From Deefgea salmonis (lineage in GTDB: Bacteria > Pseudomonadota > Gammaproteobacteria > Burkholderiales > Chitinibacteraceae): 64,000 nucleotides of DNA. The DNA lies in NCBI RefSeq assembly GCF_020531905.1, contig NZ_JAJAWG010000002.1, positions 434,001 through 498,000 of the forward strand. The letters run 5' to 3'. A model generated the notes under the pieces. The model ran no database searches. It saw only the letters and a list, made by a program, of their open reading frames with translations, and was not told the DNA's origin. Each line of letters starts with the position of its first letter. Within the stretch, counting starts at the first letter, position 1. Shown here piece after piece: positions 48,318 to 57,935 of the stretch. Made by a program: the position numbers and the translations under genes.

Positions 48318-48438
48318 TTTGCGATGCGTCTCAACATGGCCTTGCGTTGCCATTGGCAAAGTCAAACCACGATGTTTTTCATCTTGTTTTGCCCTCACTT
48401 GGTATCATGCACGACACATTCTTTGATTAAGGCCTGCT

Positions 48439-49680
48439 ATGCCCTTTAGCGTTTTGGGTTTATCGCCCGCTCTGACCCTTGCTGCCAGCAAAAAAAAATT
48501 CCTTCAGCCTACGCCGATTCAAGCGGCGGCCATTCCGGCGATTTTACGCGGCGAGGACGTGCTGGCGCAGGCGGCGACCGGATCGGGTAAAACCGCCGCT
48601 TTTGCTTTGCCTTTATTGCAACTGGTGCAAGGCGCTGGGCGTAAGGTGTTGATTTTGGTGCCAACGCGTGAGCTGGCGATGCAAGTAGGGCAAGAAATCA
48701 AATCACTGGTACAAATGCTCGCCACGCCGATGAAAGTCGTTGCGGTATTTGGTGGCGTGTCGATCAATCCACAAATGATGCAATTGCGCGGCCGCGCCGA
48801 TGTGTTGGTGGCCACGCCGGGGCGTTTGCTCGATTTAATCGGGCAAAATGCGATTAAGCCCGAAGTCTTTACCACGTTGGTGCTCGATGAAGCCGATCGC
48901 TTGCTGGATATGGGTTTTAGCGAAGAAATCAATCGCATTTTGGCCTTGCTACCCAGCCAGAGACAAAATTTATTATTCTCGGCAACCTTTCCAAGCAATG
49001 TCAATGCGCTGGCCGAGGCGATTTTGCAGCAGCCAACGCGAATTTTTATTGAAAACAATGCTGAAAATCGCCCAGATATTTTGCAGCGTGCGATTGTGGT
49101 GGATGAAGCGCAGCGTGCGGATTTATTGGTGCAGTTGATTTTAGACAGTGGCGACGCGCGGGCCTTGGTGTTTGTGGCGTCGAAAAATATCGCCGAACAA
49201 TTGGCGCGCTATTTAGCCAGCGCCGGGATTAAAGCCGCGCCGTTTCATGGTGAATTTAGCCAAGGTCGGCGTAGCCAAGTCTTGGCCGAATTTAAATCCA
49301 GTAATTTGCAAGTGGTGGTGGCAACCGATTTAGCGGGGCGCGGCATTGATATTGACGACTTGCCGTGCGTGATTAATTTTGACTTACCGCGCTCGCCCGC
49401 CGATTACACCCATCGTATTGGCCGCACTGCCCGCGCCGGTGGCAGTGGGGTGGCGATGAGCTTGGTGACGCCGCACAGTGAGGCGCATTTTAGATTGCTG
49501 GAAAAACGCCTTGAAATGCGAATTTCACGCGAACACATCGACGGCTTTATCGCGCAAGAGCAAGCTGTTGCCGGTTCAGCTGAGGGCGGGATTAAAGGCA
49601 CTCGAATGAGTAAAAAAGATAAATTACGCGCCGCAGCCGCCAGAGCACAGCAAGAAGGCGATGAAGCAGATTCAAACTGA
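48439..49680 (+). CDS. DEAD-box RNA helicase (RhlE-like)
   Basis: 413 residues: Q motif (FLQPTPIQAAAIPAILRGEDVLAQ), Walker A ATGSGKT, PTRELAMQVG, DEAD box LDEADRLLDMGF, SAT motif and the terminal HRIGRTARAGG. The C-terminal tail is short and basic (KGTRMSKKDKLRAAAARAQ). Fits the RhlE group of degradosome-associated or ribosome-assembly helicases; exact subtype cannot be fixed. Confidence 0.93.
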   Translation: MPFSVLGLSPALTLAASKKKFLQPTPIQAAAIPAILRGEDVLAQAATGSGKTAAFALPLLQLVQGAGRKVLILVPTRELAMQVGQEIKSLVQMLATPMKVVAVFGGVSINPQMMQLRGRADVLVATPGRLLDLIGQNAIKPEVFTTLVLDEADRLLDMGFSEEINRILALLPSQRQNLLFSATFPSNVNALAEAILQQPTRIFIENNAENRPDILQRAIVVDEAQRADLLVQLILDSGDARALVFVASKNIAEQLARYLASAGIKAAPFHGEFSQGRRSQVLAEFKSSNLQVVVATDLAGRGIDIDDLPCVINFDLPRSPADYTHRIGRTARAGGSGVAMSLVTPHSEAHFRLLEKRLEMRISREHIDGFIAQEQAVAGSAEGGIKGTRMSKKDKLRAAAARAQQEGDEADSN

Positions 49681-49823
49681 CCGTAGTGTGTTGGGGAGTT
49701 TTAGGCTGAAAATAAAGCACCGACAGTCCAATTAAATCGCACCGTTGAGCGCTATTTAGTCCGACTTCAATCGGTGAGCGCGCTATAGCTTAAAACTGGC
49801 TCAATAGATAAAGGAGTAGGACG

Positions 49824-49964
49824 ATGAAAATCTGCTTAATGCTCGCCTTGGCGTTGACTTTTGCCGTGAGCGCAGTCCGCGCCGCTGAAATGGAATACGC
49901 CGCGCCGTCGGCCGCCGAGCAAGCCAATGAAGCGGCTAAACACGCCGGTTCAATGGGCAGTTAA
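49824..49964 (+). CDS. Small exported protein (46 residues)
   Basis: MKICLMLALALTFAVSAVRA with a signal-peptide pattern cleaved after about residue 20, then a short Ala/Glu-rich mature peptide. AAGGAG 8 bases upstream of the ATG and a strong terminator 48 bp past the stop make it look like a real monocistronic gene. No family recognised. Confidence 0.65.
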   Translation: MKICLMLALALTFAVSAVRAAEMEYAAPSAAEQANEAAKHAGSMGS

Positions 49965-50011
49965 ACTGCCGCTACGGTTCACGTTAACGCATTGCGTCTT
50001 AAATCAACAAC

Positions 50012-50038
50012 AGAGCACCTTCGGGTGCTCTTTTTTTA
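50012..50038 (+). terminator. Terminator after the small exported-protein gene
   Basis: AGAGCACC-TTCG-GGTGCTCT followed by seven T. Confidence 0.92.
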
Positions 50039-50201
50039 TGGTTGCGTTTGGCGCGCCCTGGTTTGCTTACGGCATCAGGCGGTGCGGGCAAGGCGCATCT
50101 TTGATGCCGAGCCAATGGGGGTGTGTCATATAAATTTGATTTGCCCGTGATAAAACTTCAATACATCTAGACGACGATGCTGACTTTAAAAGGAGAAGTG
50201 C

Positions 50202-53105
50202 ATGGGTTTCGATCGTCGTCAGTTTTTAAAATATGCCAGCGCCAGCGGCGCATTGGCTGCTTTGCCATTGAGCGTGCAACGCGCTTTAGCCGCAGGGACT
50301 AGTAGCGGTAGCTTGTCTTCGGTGGCGCATGTGGTGATTTTGAGTCAGGAAAACCGCTCATTTGATCATTATTTAGGCACGCTGAACGGCGTGCGTGGCT
50401 TTAATGATCCACATCCATTACGCCAACCGGATGGCAGTAGCGTTTTTGCGCAAAGAAATGCCAATAATCAGCCAATTTGGCCATTTCGCCTCAATAGCAA
50501 AACCAGTAATGGCCAATGCATGGTCGATGTGACGCATGATTGGGTGTCGGGTCGCAATGCGTTTAATGGCGGGCAAATGAATCAATGGATTGCCAATAAA
50601 GGCAATTATGCGATGGGCTATTACCAGCGCGAAGACATTCCGTTTCACCACGCTTTATCCGATGTTTTTACCACGTGCGATCATTTCTTTTGCGCAAGCA
50701 ATACCAGTACTAATCCTAATCGCTTATTTTTAATGAGCGGCAGTAATGGCCAAGGGCTTTGGTCTGCTGGGGCGGTAATGGACAATAGCGAAACAATTCC
50801 ATTTACCTGGACCACCTATGCCGAACGGCTGCAAGCGGCCGGTGTCAGCTGGAAAATGTATCAAGAGCAAGACAATTATGATGACAATGCGCTGGCGTGG
50901 TTTACCAAATTTAAAACGGCGCTGCCCAATTCAGCCTTGTATTTAAACGGAATGGTTAAGCGTAGCCGCGATGCATTTGCCCAAGATGTGGCCAACAATG
51001 CGTTGCCGGCAGTGAGCTGGATTATTGCCCCTGCGGCATTGTCTGAGCACCCAGCGCATGCGCCAAACGCTGGCGCTAATTACGCCAAGATTTTTTTAGA
51101 TGCGCTGGCGAGCAATCCTGCCGTGTGGGAAAAAACCGTATTTATTTATACCTATGACGAAAACGGCGGAATTTTTGATCACGTTGTACCGCCCACCGCG
51201 CCGATTGGCACGGCCAATGAATGGAAAAATGGTTTTCCGCTGGGCTTAGGCCACCGCATGCCTACGTGGCTGATTTCACCGTGGAGTATTGGCGGTTATG
51301 TCTATAGCCAAACGTGTGATTTAACCTCGACGATTCGCTTTTTAGAAAAATTCACCGGCGTGCAAGAACCGAATATCAGTGCGTGGCGGCGCAGTGTGTG
51401 TGCGGATTTAATGGATGGTTTTGACTTTACGGCCAGCCCTTATGCCTATCCAACCGGCTTACCCGATACCGCCATTTTGGCCAGTGATGCCGCTTTTGCC
51501 TGTAGCAGTTTGCCGGCCGCACAACCCAATGGAGAAAGCGGGGCGCCGATCAGCTCGGCTGGCGGCTCGCGGCCATTGCGACCGGTGGCGGTGCAAGTCA
51601 ATGTCGATGCCGTGGTGGATACGGCGAGTAAAAAAATCACGCTGCAGCTGAGTAATAGCGGGGCGCAAGCGGCGGCTTTTGATATTCATGGCTATCAAAG
51701 TTTGGTGTTTAATCCGATTTTTGTCACCGTACCGAGCAATGGCGCGCAAAACCAAGTCATTGATGGTGCCGCCGCCAGCGCCGGGCAGTTTGATTTGGCA
51801 ATTCATGGGCCAAATAGTTTTTATCGACGCTTTGCCGGGAGTTTATTGCCCAATGCTTGGCAAAATGGCGCTTATCCGCAAATCAGCATGGTACCCAATT
51901 TGAGCGGTGGTTTTATCACGCTGCAGGTGCAAAATCGCGCCCCAGCGGTGTTAACGCTGTATGTCGATGACTACCTAACTGGGCAACGCAGCCAGCAAGT
52001 GATTGCCGCGAATGCCAGCGCCAGCTGGACGATGGCAACGCTGAATAATTGGTATGACGTGATGATTTTGCTCGCCAATGACAGTAGTGGCCGATTTATT
52101 TATGAATACTGCGGTCATATCGAAGGCGGTATCAGCCAAACGTATCCGGGCCGCTTGCCGATTGCGGGTGTGACAACGCCGACGCCAAGTCCGGCACCCA
52201 CGCCAACTCCGCCGGTGCAAGCGCCGTTTACCGCTGCTTTACTGAGCCAAGTGAGTCATTATTATCAATTTGAAAACACACTCAATGACGAGATCGGGAG
52301 TGCGGCGTTAACGCCCGTTGGGACGGTGGGGTATAGCGCTGGCGCCAAGTATTTATCTGCCTTGCAGCTTGATGCCACTAAGGGTAGTGCTGCATTTATG
52401 CCTTTTGATCCAAGTGCTGCTGATTTTACGCTGGGTTTTTGGGTCAAAATGCCAAGCAATATGGGCGCCAATATGAGCAGTGTGGTGGCCAATAAAGACT
52501 GGGCTTCGGGCAAAAATGCCGGTATTTCAATTGGGCATTCGGGCGATGGCCGCTTTAAATTTAATATCGGCGATGGCACCAATCGCGCTGATACGTATTT
52601 AGGGATGGTCACTGGCGCGTGGGTGTATGTGGCGATTGCGCTAGAACCAGCACAAAAACGCATGCGCTGTTATGCCAGCAATGCGGCCGGTTTAATTGCT
52701 GAAACCGTGCTGTCGTACGCCAATGTCACTGGCAATATCGTACCCAGTTATCAGCGTTGGGCGCTGAACGAAGACGCCCGTGGCGATTACTACAAACGCT
52801 ATCCGAAAGAAAAATTTGTCTTGGCTTTTGACGATATCGCCGTGTGGAATCGGGCTTTACCGGCCAGTGAAATTCGCGCCATTGCCGCGGCCAATCAGCC
52901 ATTGCAAACGCTGCGTAGCGTGACACTGAGCGCCAAAGCACTCAGTTGTGCTAGCCCTTGGCAAAGCCAGATGAGTTATCCAGCAGGTAGTGTTGTCACC
53001 GATCAAGGCCATCAATATCAAGCCAAATGGCTCAGCCAAGGCGAGCGGCCAAGCCGCAATGCCGGTAGCGCTATGCCGTGGCAAGATTTGGGTGCTTGTC
53101 AGTAA
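50202..53105 (+). CDS. Tat-exported phospholipase C-type phosphoesterase fused to LamG-like and CBM5/12-like modules
   Basis: 967 residues. Twin-arginine signal peptide (RRQFLKYASASGALAAL). Phosphoesterase domain (about 40-450) with ILSQENRSFDHYLGTLNGVRG, NTSTNPNRLFLMSGS, TYDENGGIFDHVVPP and HRMPTWLISPWSIGG, the bacterial non-haemolytic/haemolytic PLC pattern. Two DUF756-like PLC C-terminal beta domains (about 465-560 and 570-650). Then a Pro/Thr linker (about 656-672), a LamG/concanavalin-like domain (about 677-905) and a C-terminal carbohydrate-binding module of the chitin-binding CBM5/12 pattern (CASPWQSQMSYPAGSVV, HQYQAKWLSQGERPS, PWQDLGAC). Monocistronic. Probably targets phosphocholine lipids while bound to chitin-like or glycan surfaces; the targeting is inference. 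Confidence 0.88.
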   Translation: MGFDRRQFLKYASASGALAALPLSVQRALAAGTSSGSLSSVAHVVILSQENRSFDHYLGTLNGVRGFNDPHPLRQPDGSSVFAQRNANNQPIWPFRLNSKTSNGQCMVDVTHDWVSGRNAFNGGQMNQWIANKGNYAMGYYQREDIPFHHALSDVFTTCDHFFCASNTSTNPNRLFLMSGSNGQGLWSAGAVMDNSETIPFTWTTYAERLQAAGVSWKMYQEQDNYDDNALAWFTKFKTALPNSALYLNGMVKRSRDAFAQDVANNALPAVSWIIAPAALSEHPAHAPNAGANYAKIFLDALASNPAVWEKTVFIYTYDENGGIFDHVVPPTAPIGTANEWKNGFPLGLGHRMPTWLISPWSIGGYVYSQTCDLTSTIRFLEKFTGVQEPNISAWRRSVCADLMDGFDFTASPYAYPTGLPDTAILASDAAFACSSLPAAQPNGESGAPISSAGGSRPLRPVAVQVNVDAVVDTASKKITLQLSNSGAQAAAFDIHGYQSLVFNPIFVTVPSNGAQNQVIDGAAASAGQFDLAIHGPNSFYRRFAGSLLPNAWQNGAYPQISMVPNLSGGFITLQVQNRAPAVLTLYVDDYLTGQRSQQVIAANASASWTMATLNNWYDVMILLANDSSGRFIYEYCGHIEGGISQTYPGRLPIAGVTTPTPSPAPTPTPPVQAPFTAALLSQVSHYYQFENTLNDEIGSAALTPVGTVGYSAGAKYLSALQLDATKGSAAFMPFDPSAADFTLGFWVKMPSNMGANMSSVVANKDWASGKNAGISIGHSGDGRFKFNIGDGTNRADTYLGMVTGAWVYVAIALEPAQKRMRCYASNAAGLIAETVLSYANVTGNIVPSYQRWALNEDARGDYYKRYPKEKFVLAFDDIAVWNRALPASEIRAIAAANQPLQTLRSVTLSAKALSCASPWQSQMSYPAGSVVTDQGHQYQAKWLSQGERPSRNAGSAMPWQDLGACQ

Positions 53106-53167
53106 TTGATTCAGCCATGGCTCAATCATGGCTTGAATTTGATCGATAGGTCATTAGGGTGAGGTAA

Positions 53168-53199
53168 AGAAAAAGGGCCGCGGTTGCGGCCCTTTTTAT
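53168..53199. terminator. Bidirectional terminator between the PLC-type gene and fumC
   Basis: AAAAAGGGCCGC / GCGGCCCTTTTT with a GGTT loop; A-tract and T-tract on both sides, overlapping the end of fumC by one base. Confidence 0.9.
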
Positions 53200-54587
53200 T
53201 AGGAATGCGTCATCGCTTTGGCATTCACCCACGTATCAAATTGCTCGCTAGTTAACAGACCTAAATCCAGCGCGGCTTGTTTTAAAGTGCAGTTTTGTTT
53301 AAGGGCGTATTTGGCAATTTCGGCCGATTGATCGTAGCCCAAATGCGGACTGAGCGCGGTGACCAGCATTAAGGATTGTTCAAGCAGTGCGGCAATGTGC
53401 TCGCGCTGCGCGCTGATGCCAACAATACAATGCGTTGTGAGGCTCGCCATGCCGTCGCGCAATAAGCGCAAGCTTTGTAAAAAGTTATAAGTAATTAAGG
53501 GTTTAAAAACATTAAGTTCAAAATTGCCTGAAGCCGCTCCCACACTGATGGCGACATCGTTGCCTAAAACTTGGCAACACAGCATCGTCATTGCTTCGCA
53601 TTGGGTTGGATTGACTTTGCCGGGCATGATTGAGCTGCCCGGTTCGTTTTCAGGTAATTGCAATTCGCCCAAGCCGCAGCGCGGGCCAGAGGCTAGCCAG
53701 CGAATATCATTGGCGATTTTGATTAAGGCCGTGGCCAAGGTTTTCATTGCGCCATGCGCGCTGACTATCGCATCGTGGCCAGCTAAAGCGGCAAACTTAT
53801 TGCTGGCACTTTCAAAGGGTAAGCCCGTTTGCAGCGCTAATTCGGCCGCAACGCGAGCGCCAAATTGTGGATGGGTATTGAGCCCCGTGCCAACGGCCGT
53901 GCCGCCCACGGCCAATTGGCATAAGGCCGGCAAACTGAGTTTGAGCATGTGTTCGGCGTGCTCCAGCTGGCTATACCAGCCGGATATTTCTTGCCCGAGC
54001 GTGATCGGCGTTGCGTCTTGCAAATGCGTGCGGCCGATTTTAATAATGTCGGCAAATTCGGCCGATTTGCTGCGTAGGCTATCGATTAATCGCGCCAAGC
54101 TAGGGAGTAGTTCATTTTGAATCCCTTGCGCAGCGGCGACGTGCATTGCGGTGGGGAAAATATCATTACTCGATTGCCCAAGGTTGACGTCGTCATTGGG
54201 GTGTAATAAGCGCGCCATGCCACGCGTTCCGCCGAGTAATTCAGACGCTCGATTGGCGAGCACTTCATTCATATTCATATTGCTTTGCGTGCCCGAACCC
54301 GTTTGCCAAACCAAGAGGGGAAACGCCGCTGCGTGTTGCCCGGCGAGCACCTCATCAGCAGCAGCAATAATCGCGCCGGCCTTATTGGCATCGAGTAAAC
54401 CCAGCGCTTGATTGCTCGCGGCGCAAGCGCGTTTCACCCGCGCCAAAGCCTGTATTAATTCAGTCGGCATGGGTTCGGTCGAAATATGAAAATGCAATAC
54501 TGAGCGCTGCGTTTGCGCGCCCCATAATGCCGATGCTGGCACTGCTATGGCGCCAAACGAATCGGTTTCAATGCGGTCGTTACTCAT
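53199..54587 (-). CDS. fumC: Class II fumarate hydratase FumC
   Basis: Iron-free fumarase of the TCA cycle. 462 residues from the ATG at 54587 ([29 protein letters not shown]); the longer upstream frame is not conserved-looking. Motifs: [36 protein letters not shown] and the lyase signature [15 protein letters not shown]. Complete and ordinary. Confidence 0.95.
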   Translation of the reverse strand: MSNDRIETDSFGAIAVPASALWGAQTQRSVLHFHISTEPMPTELIQALARVKRACAASNQALGLLDANKAGAIIAAADEVLAGQHAAAFPLLVWQTGSGTQSNMNMNEVLANRASELLGGTRGMARLLHPNDDVNLGQSSNDIFPTAMHVAAAQGIQNELLPSLARLIDSLRSKSAEFADIIKIGRTHLQDATPITLGQEISGWYSQLEHAEHMLKLSLPALCQLAVGGTAVGTGLNTHPQFGARVAAELALQTGLPFESASNKFAALAGHDAIVSAHGAMKTLATALIKIANDIRWLASGPRCGLGELQLPENEPGSSIMPGKVNPTQCEAMTMLCCQVLGNDVAISVGAASGNFELNVFKPLITYNFLQSLRLLRDGMASLTTHCIVGISAQREHIAALLEQSLMLVTALSPHLGYDQSAEIAKYALKQNCTLKQAALDLGLLTSEQFDTWVNAKAMTHS

Positions 54588-54803
54588 GATCTGGCCCTGT
54601 AGCAAATTGATCCTGTGGTATAGCGCAAGCTCACCCACGTTGCCGTGTGAACGCCCAATCGGCCGTGAGCAGTGCGCCGATAAGCCGCTTAAAGGTGGCG
54701 GCAAACCAAACGTCAATCGACCCTAGGTATTACCATCTAGGTCAATCAACAAATAACCTACAGCTGAATACCTGCATTTATTTGGCAATGTTCAGATTTG
54801 GTG

Positions 54804-55032
54804 CTGATGCTGTGCCGCGCTCGTCGAGCTGGGGCTTAAAATCCCGTTTAAGCGCACCGAGTGAGGAGAGAGACAAACGGTTTTATCGTTTGGCTCACGA
54901 CAATCGAGGGCACAGCGGAGCTGGGCGCGCTCGGGTCGCCTTTCTTTTCCCCCATTTTCTTTGGCGAGTCAAAGAAAATGGGGTCCCCGTCGCGGACTGC
55001 GACTGTAAACAGCCGTGCCGCAGGCACTTAAA
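54804..55032. repeat. 225-bp dispersed repeat, copy B
   Basis: Partner of 45793-46017 in the same orientation, sharing most of its length with point differences. Its hairpin is CCCCATTTTCTTTG / CAAAGAAAATGGGG (14 bp, loop GCGAGT): relative to copy A an A and its paired T were inserted on opposite arms, keeping the stem intact. Together with the small repeat and terminator it fills the 571 bp between fumC and the Ere-like gene; no gene is seen there. Confidence 0.88.
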
Positions 55033-55035
55033 ATC

Positions 55036-55061
55036 ATCAACACGTAATCTGAACATCGCCT
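55036..55061 (+). repeat. 26-bp dispersed repeat, copy 2
   Basis: One mismatch to 24765-24790 (CACGTAA versus GCGTAA). It immediately follows the 225-bp repeat copy B. Confidence 0.7.
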
Positions 55062-55109
55062 AAAAAGTAACTACACGCCTATCCAAAGGCAAAGCCATAA
55101 TCTACTGCA

Positions 55110-55145
55110 TAAAAAAGCCAGTTCACCATGAACTGGCTTTTTTTA
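55110..55145. terminator. Bidirectional terminator downstream of the Ere-like lipoprotein gene
   Basis: AAAAAAGCCAGTTC / GAACTGGCTTTTTT stem with ACCAT loop, 15 bp past the minus-strand stop codon. Confidence 0.9.
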
Positions 55146-55158
55146 AGCGCCAACTCGC

Positions 55159-56466
55159 TTAAGGCAAAGGCACAATGGCGTGTGCGCCTTGCAGTGCGGG
55201 CTCGGCTTGTGGGTAGAAAAAGAGACCTTGGTAATCAGTCGCAAACTTCGATGGTGATTTAAATTGCGCTAACTGCGCGCGCAAAGCCGGATCCGTTGGC
55301 GCGTGAATAAAGCCAGCTTTCAAATTGGATTGTTTTAACACCACATCAAGGGTATTGGGCGCTAGCACAACATCCTGAACGCCGGTATCCCAATACTTAT
55401 TGGTTTTGCCGCCCAGCGCGGCCAATCTCGCAATGTAAACTTGCTCAGCAAAACGCTGTTTTAGATGCCAGCCCATGCTGTAGATTGGCTGCTGCGTCGC
55501 CGGATCGACACCACTCACTTGTGGCAAACCATGCGATGAATTGGTCCAAACTATGACCTTTTTACCGGCAAACGGTTGCTCAAGCAGCCATTGCACATTG
55601 TCGGCCAACACCGGATTACGCAAATCATAATTGGCATCATCAGTATGCTGCTGGCGGCCAACGCTGGCTTCGATCGATTTGACTTGCTGGCACCACCAAC
55701 CGGCCGACTCACGCAATGGCGTTGACCCTGTGGCGGCTTTTTGGCATAGCTCGGCTTTGAGCTGGGCGCTCACTTGCTTAAATTGCGTTAAATCCATGCC
55801 CTGACTATTGAGCTCAATCGCTCGTTTGGCGACTTGGCGGTATTCAGGCCAATTGGCCTGCGCGGGGATGCTCGAGCCCTTTTGCTGCAAAAATTGGGTC
55901 ATCGTCGGCAATAATTCGTTAATCGACGTCGATCCGGCGAGCGGCAGATCAAAACCAGCCAACATCAGCGGCCGCTGGCTGCGGCGTGCTTGATCGATAT
56001 ACGCCAAGGCTTTGCGACTGGCGTCAGTTTGTGAATACATATAAAACACTCGGCCCGGTGCTAATTCGACCACACTGGCGTCTTTCTCAGTGGCGCTACG
56101 CCAGATGCCTTCAACATCAAACATCGCGCTTTCAATCAATAACACGTCAAAATCTTTGTTTTGATGCAGGTATTGCACCAAGCGATTCATCAATTCATAG
56201 GCGTTTTTGTCAGCGTAACTGTCTTCATTGAGCACCACTAAACGCGCATCACCCACTGCAGCACCAAAGGCCGCTAAGTCTTGCGAATCGCTCGCTTGCG
56301 CCGCGTCTAACGTTTGCAAAGGCTGGCTCGATTGGCTTAACCATTGCTGGACGTTTTCTGCCGTTGCAGCATTGAGCTCCGACTCTGGCAACTTAACCGA
56401 ACTGGATTTTTCTCCACACCCAGCGAGAGCAAGGCTTACTGCAGTAAGAATTATAAGGTGACGCAT
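55159..56466 (-). CDS. Erythromycin esterase-like lipoprotein (catalytic His missing)
   Basis: 435 residues from the ATG at 56466 (AAGGA upstream; a second ATG 18 bases earlier is possible). Lipoprotein signal ends LALAGC. The body resembles erythromycin-esterase/succinoglycan-synthesis-type proteins: ARLVVLNEDSYADKNAYELMNRLVQYL, FDVLLIESAMFDVEGIW, RPLMLAGFDLPLAG, LADNVQWLLEQPFAGKKVIVWTNSSHGLP. Where the family has GEATHG, here the text reads NEDSYAD, so the key His is absent; esterase activity is doubtful. Role unknown; resistance should not be inferred. Confidence 0.75.
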   Translation of the reverse strand: MRHLIILTAVSLALAGCGEKSSSVKLPESELNAATAENVQQWLSQSSQPLQTLDAAQASDSQDLAAFGAAVGDARLVVLNEDSYADKNAYELMNRLVQYLHQNKDFDVLLIESAMFDVEGIWRSATEKDASVVELAPGRVFYMYSQTDASRKALAYIDQARRSQRPLMLAGFDLPLAGSTSINELLPTMTQFLQQKGSSIPAQANWPEYRQVAKRAIELNSQGMDLTQFKQVSAQLKAELCQKAATGSTPLRESAGWWCQQVKSIEASVGRQQHTDDANYDLRNPVLADNVQWLLEQPFAGKKVIVWTNSSHGLPQVSGVDPATQQPIYSMGWHLKQRFAEQVYIARLAALGGKTNKYWDTGVQDVVLAPNTLDVVLKQSNLKAGFIHAPTDPALRAQLAQFKSPSKFATDYQGLFFYPQAEPALQGAHAIVPLP

Positions 56467-56781
56467 CTGTTTTCCTTGTTGCATTCAATCAGCACTGATT
56501 TCAAAATGGGGCAAATCATAGCTCAATACGCTGTCATGCAGCACAAGCTCATCGTTATACCTGCGCAATCAACCAAGTACTTTGATTGCAAATCAGCCCG
56601 CCAGATTCATTCAATGGCTTGCGCAAATCGCCAAAACGCTGCTGAAGGCTGAAAAACCGCGCGTTCAAGCACAATACAAACTCAAGCGCGCCAATTTGCT
56701 TCAAAATGTGGCCCAAGATCAAATACCAACGAAAACGTCGTCAGCGACTTCACTTTTATTGATGGGAGAATTGGAAATACC

Positions 56782-57867
56782 GTGGAATTATTAAATATTG
56801 ATTGCCTAGGCAAGCCATTGCGACTCGAAGGCAGCTTAGCCGGTTGGCAGCAGCTGTTTTGGAACAACACCCTGGTGGCAGAGAAAGCCGCCTCAGCCGA
56901 TCGTGAAGGCGCCAGCGCACTGCAATTTATCCTGAATGACCCCATGTCTGGCGAGCAACACATTCGCCTTGAAACCGATTTGCAATGGCAACCGTTTGTG
57001 TTGGACTATCGCTTAATCGTTGACCAAACGCTTGTCGCCGAGGGAACGCGTGATACCCAGGATATTGAGCGCCAAAGCCCGGTTGTCCCCCACCAAACCA
57101 CCAATAAGCTCAGTTTGCTGGGGCTGGGGGTTTTAGCGTTAAAGCTATTTAAAAGCGCCAAACTCATTAAAGTCGCGCTGGCTGGCGCGAGTATTGCAGC
57201 TTATTCTTGGTTGTTTTCCTTCCAATTTGCGCTGGCTTTATTGGCGTGCTTGGTTTTTCATGAATACGGCCATATTCGCGCCATGAAATATTTTGGCATG
57301 AAAACCAAAGGCATTTATCTCATTCCATTTTTAGGCGGTTTGGCGCTGTCGGATGAGAAAATCAATACCCGCTGGCAAGACGTGGTGATTGCCATTATGG
57401 GGCCGAGCTTTGGCTTACTGTTATCGCTGGCGTCTTGCTTGGCGTATTGGCTGACTGGCAATGTGTTTTTTGCCGGTTTAGCGACGTTTAACGCCCTGCT
57501 CAATTTATTTAATTTATTGCCGATTTTGCCGCTCGATGGCGGGCATATTTTAAAGAGCATTAGTTTTTCAATGAATAGCGTGCTCGGTTTAATTGCCTGT
57601 ATTGTTGGCGCGCTATTGGGGGTGTGGGTGAGCTACCATTTCGGCCTCGCCTTGCTTGGATTTTTATTGTTTATTGGTAGTTTAGAAATCGTTTTTGAAT
57701 GGCGGGCGCGACATCAAAGCCATTTATTGCCGCTAGATCGCTATGGGCAGATTTTTTCTTTGGTTTGGTATTTGCTCACCGTGGCGGCGCTCATTGGCAT
57801 TATTTGGTATTTTGCTGGCTTGGGCGACGATATGCTGCGTATTCCACTCAAAATTTTACAAAACTAA
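56782..57867 (+). CDS. Site-2 protease-type M50 metalloprotease family membrane protein
   Basis: 361 residues from a GTG at 56782; no strong ribosome site. About 100 N-terminal residues form a soluble, beta-rich region, followed by membrane segments. The zinc motif HEYGH is at 160-164 inside a membrane helix, and NLLPILPLDGGHILKS supplies the downstream Asp-Gly motif of S2P proteases (FLGGLALSDE between). Likely an intramembrane protease; no PDZ domain and no obvious substrate gene nearby. Confidence 0.8.
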   Translation: MELLNIDCLGKPLRLEGSLAGWQQLFWNNTLVAEKAASADREGASALQFILNDPMSGEQHIRLETDLQWQPFVLDYRLIVDQTLVAEGTRDTQDIERQSPVVPHQTTNKLSLLGLGVLALKLFKSAKLIKVALAGASIAAYSWLFSFQFALALLACLVFHEYGHIRAMKYFGMKTKGIYLIPFLGGLALSDEKINTRWQDVVIAIMGPSFGLLLSLASCLAYWLTGNVFFAGLATFNALLNLFNLLPILPLDGGHILKSISFSMNSVLGLIACIVGALLGVWVSYHFGLALLGFLLFIGSLEIVFEWRARHQSHLLPLDRYGQIFSLVWYLLTVAALIGIIWYFAGLGDDMLRIPLKILQN

Positions 57868-57880
57868 TTTCATCACAGTA

Positions 57881-57917
57881 TAAAAAAAGCCAGATCATAT
57901 TCGATCTGGCTTTTTAC
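57881..57917. terminator. Bidirectional terminator between the M50 gene and the small exported protein gene
   Basis: AAAAAGCCAGATC / GATCTGGCTTTTT stem with ATATTC loop. The same 13-base arm sequence occurs in the terminator at 59699-59732. Confidence 0.9.
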
Positions 57918-57935
57918 TATTTAAGGTATTGCGAA

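Noticed and set aside
55159..56466. Antibiotic resistance esterase
   Set aside because: Although the fold resembles erythromycin esterases, the conserved His-containing motif is missing and a lipoprotein anchor is present, so a resistance role is not supported.
56582..56794. Short plus-strand open frame ahead of the M50 gene
   Set aside because: It lacks a ribosome site and overlaps the start of the M50 gene in another frame; no recognisable domain.
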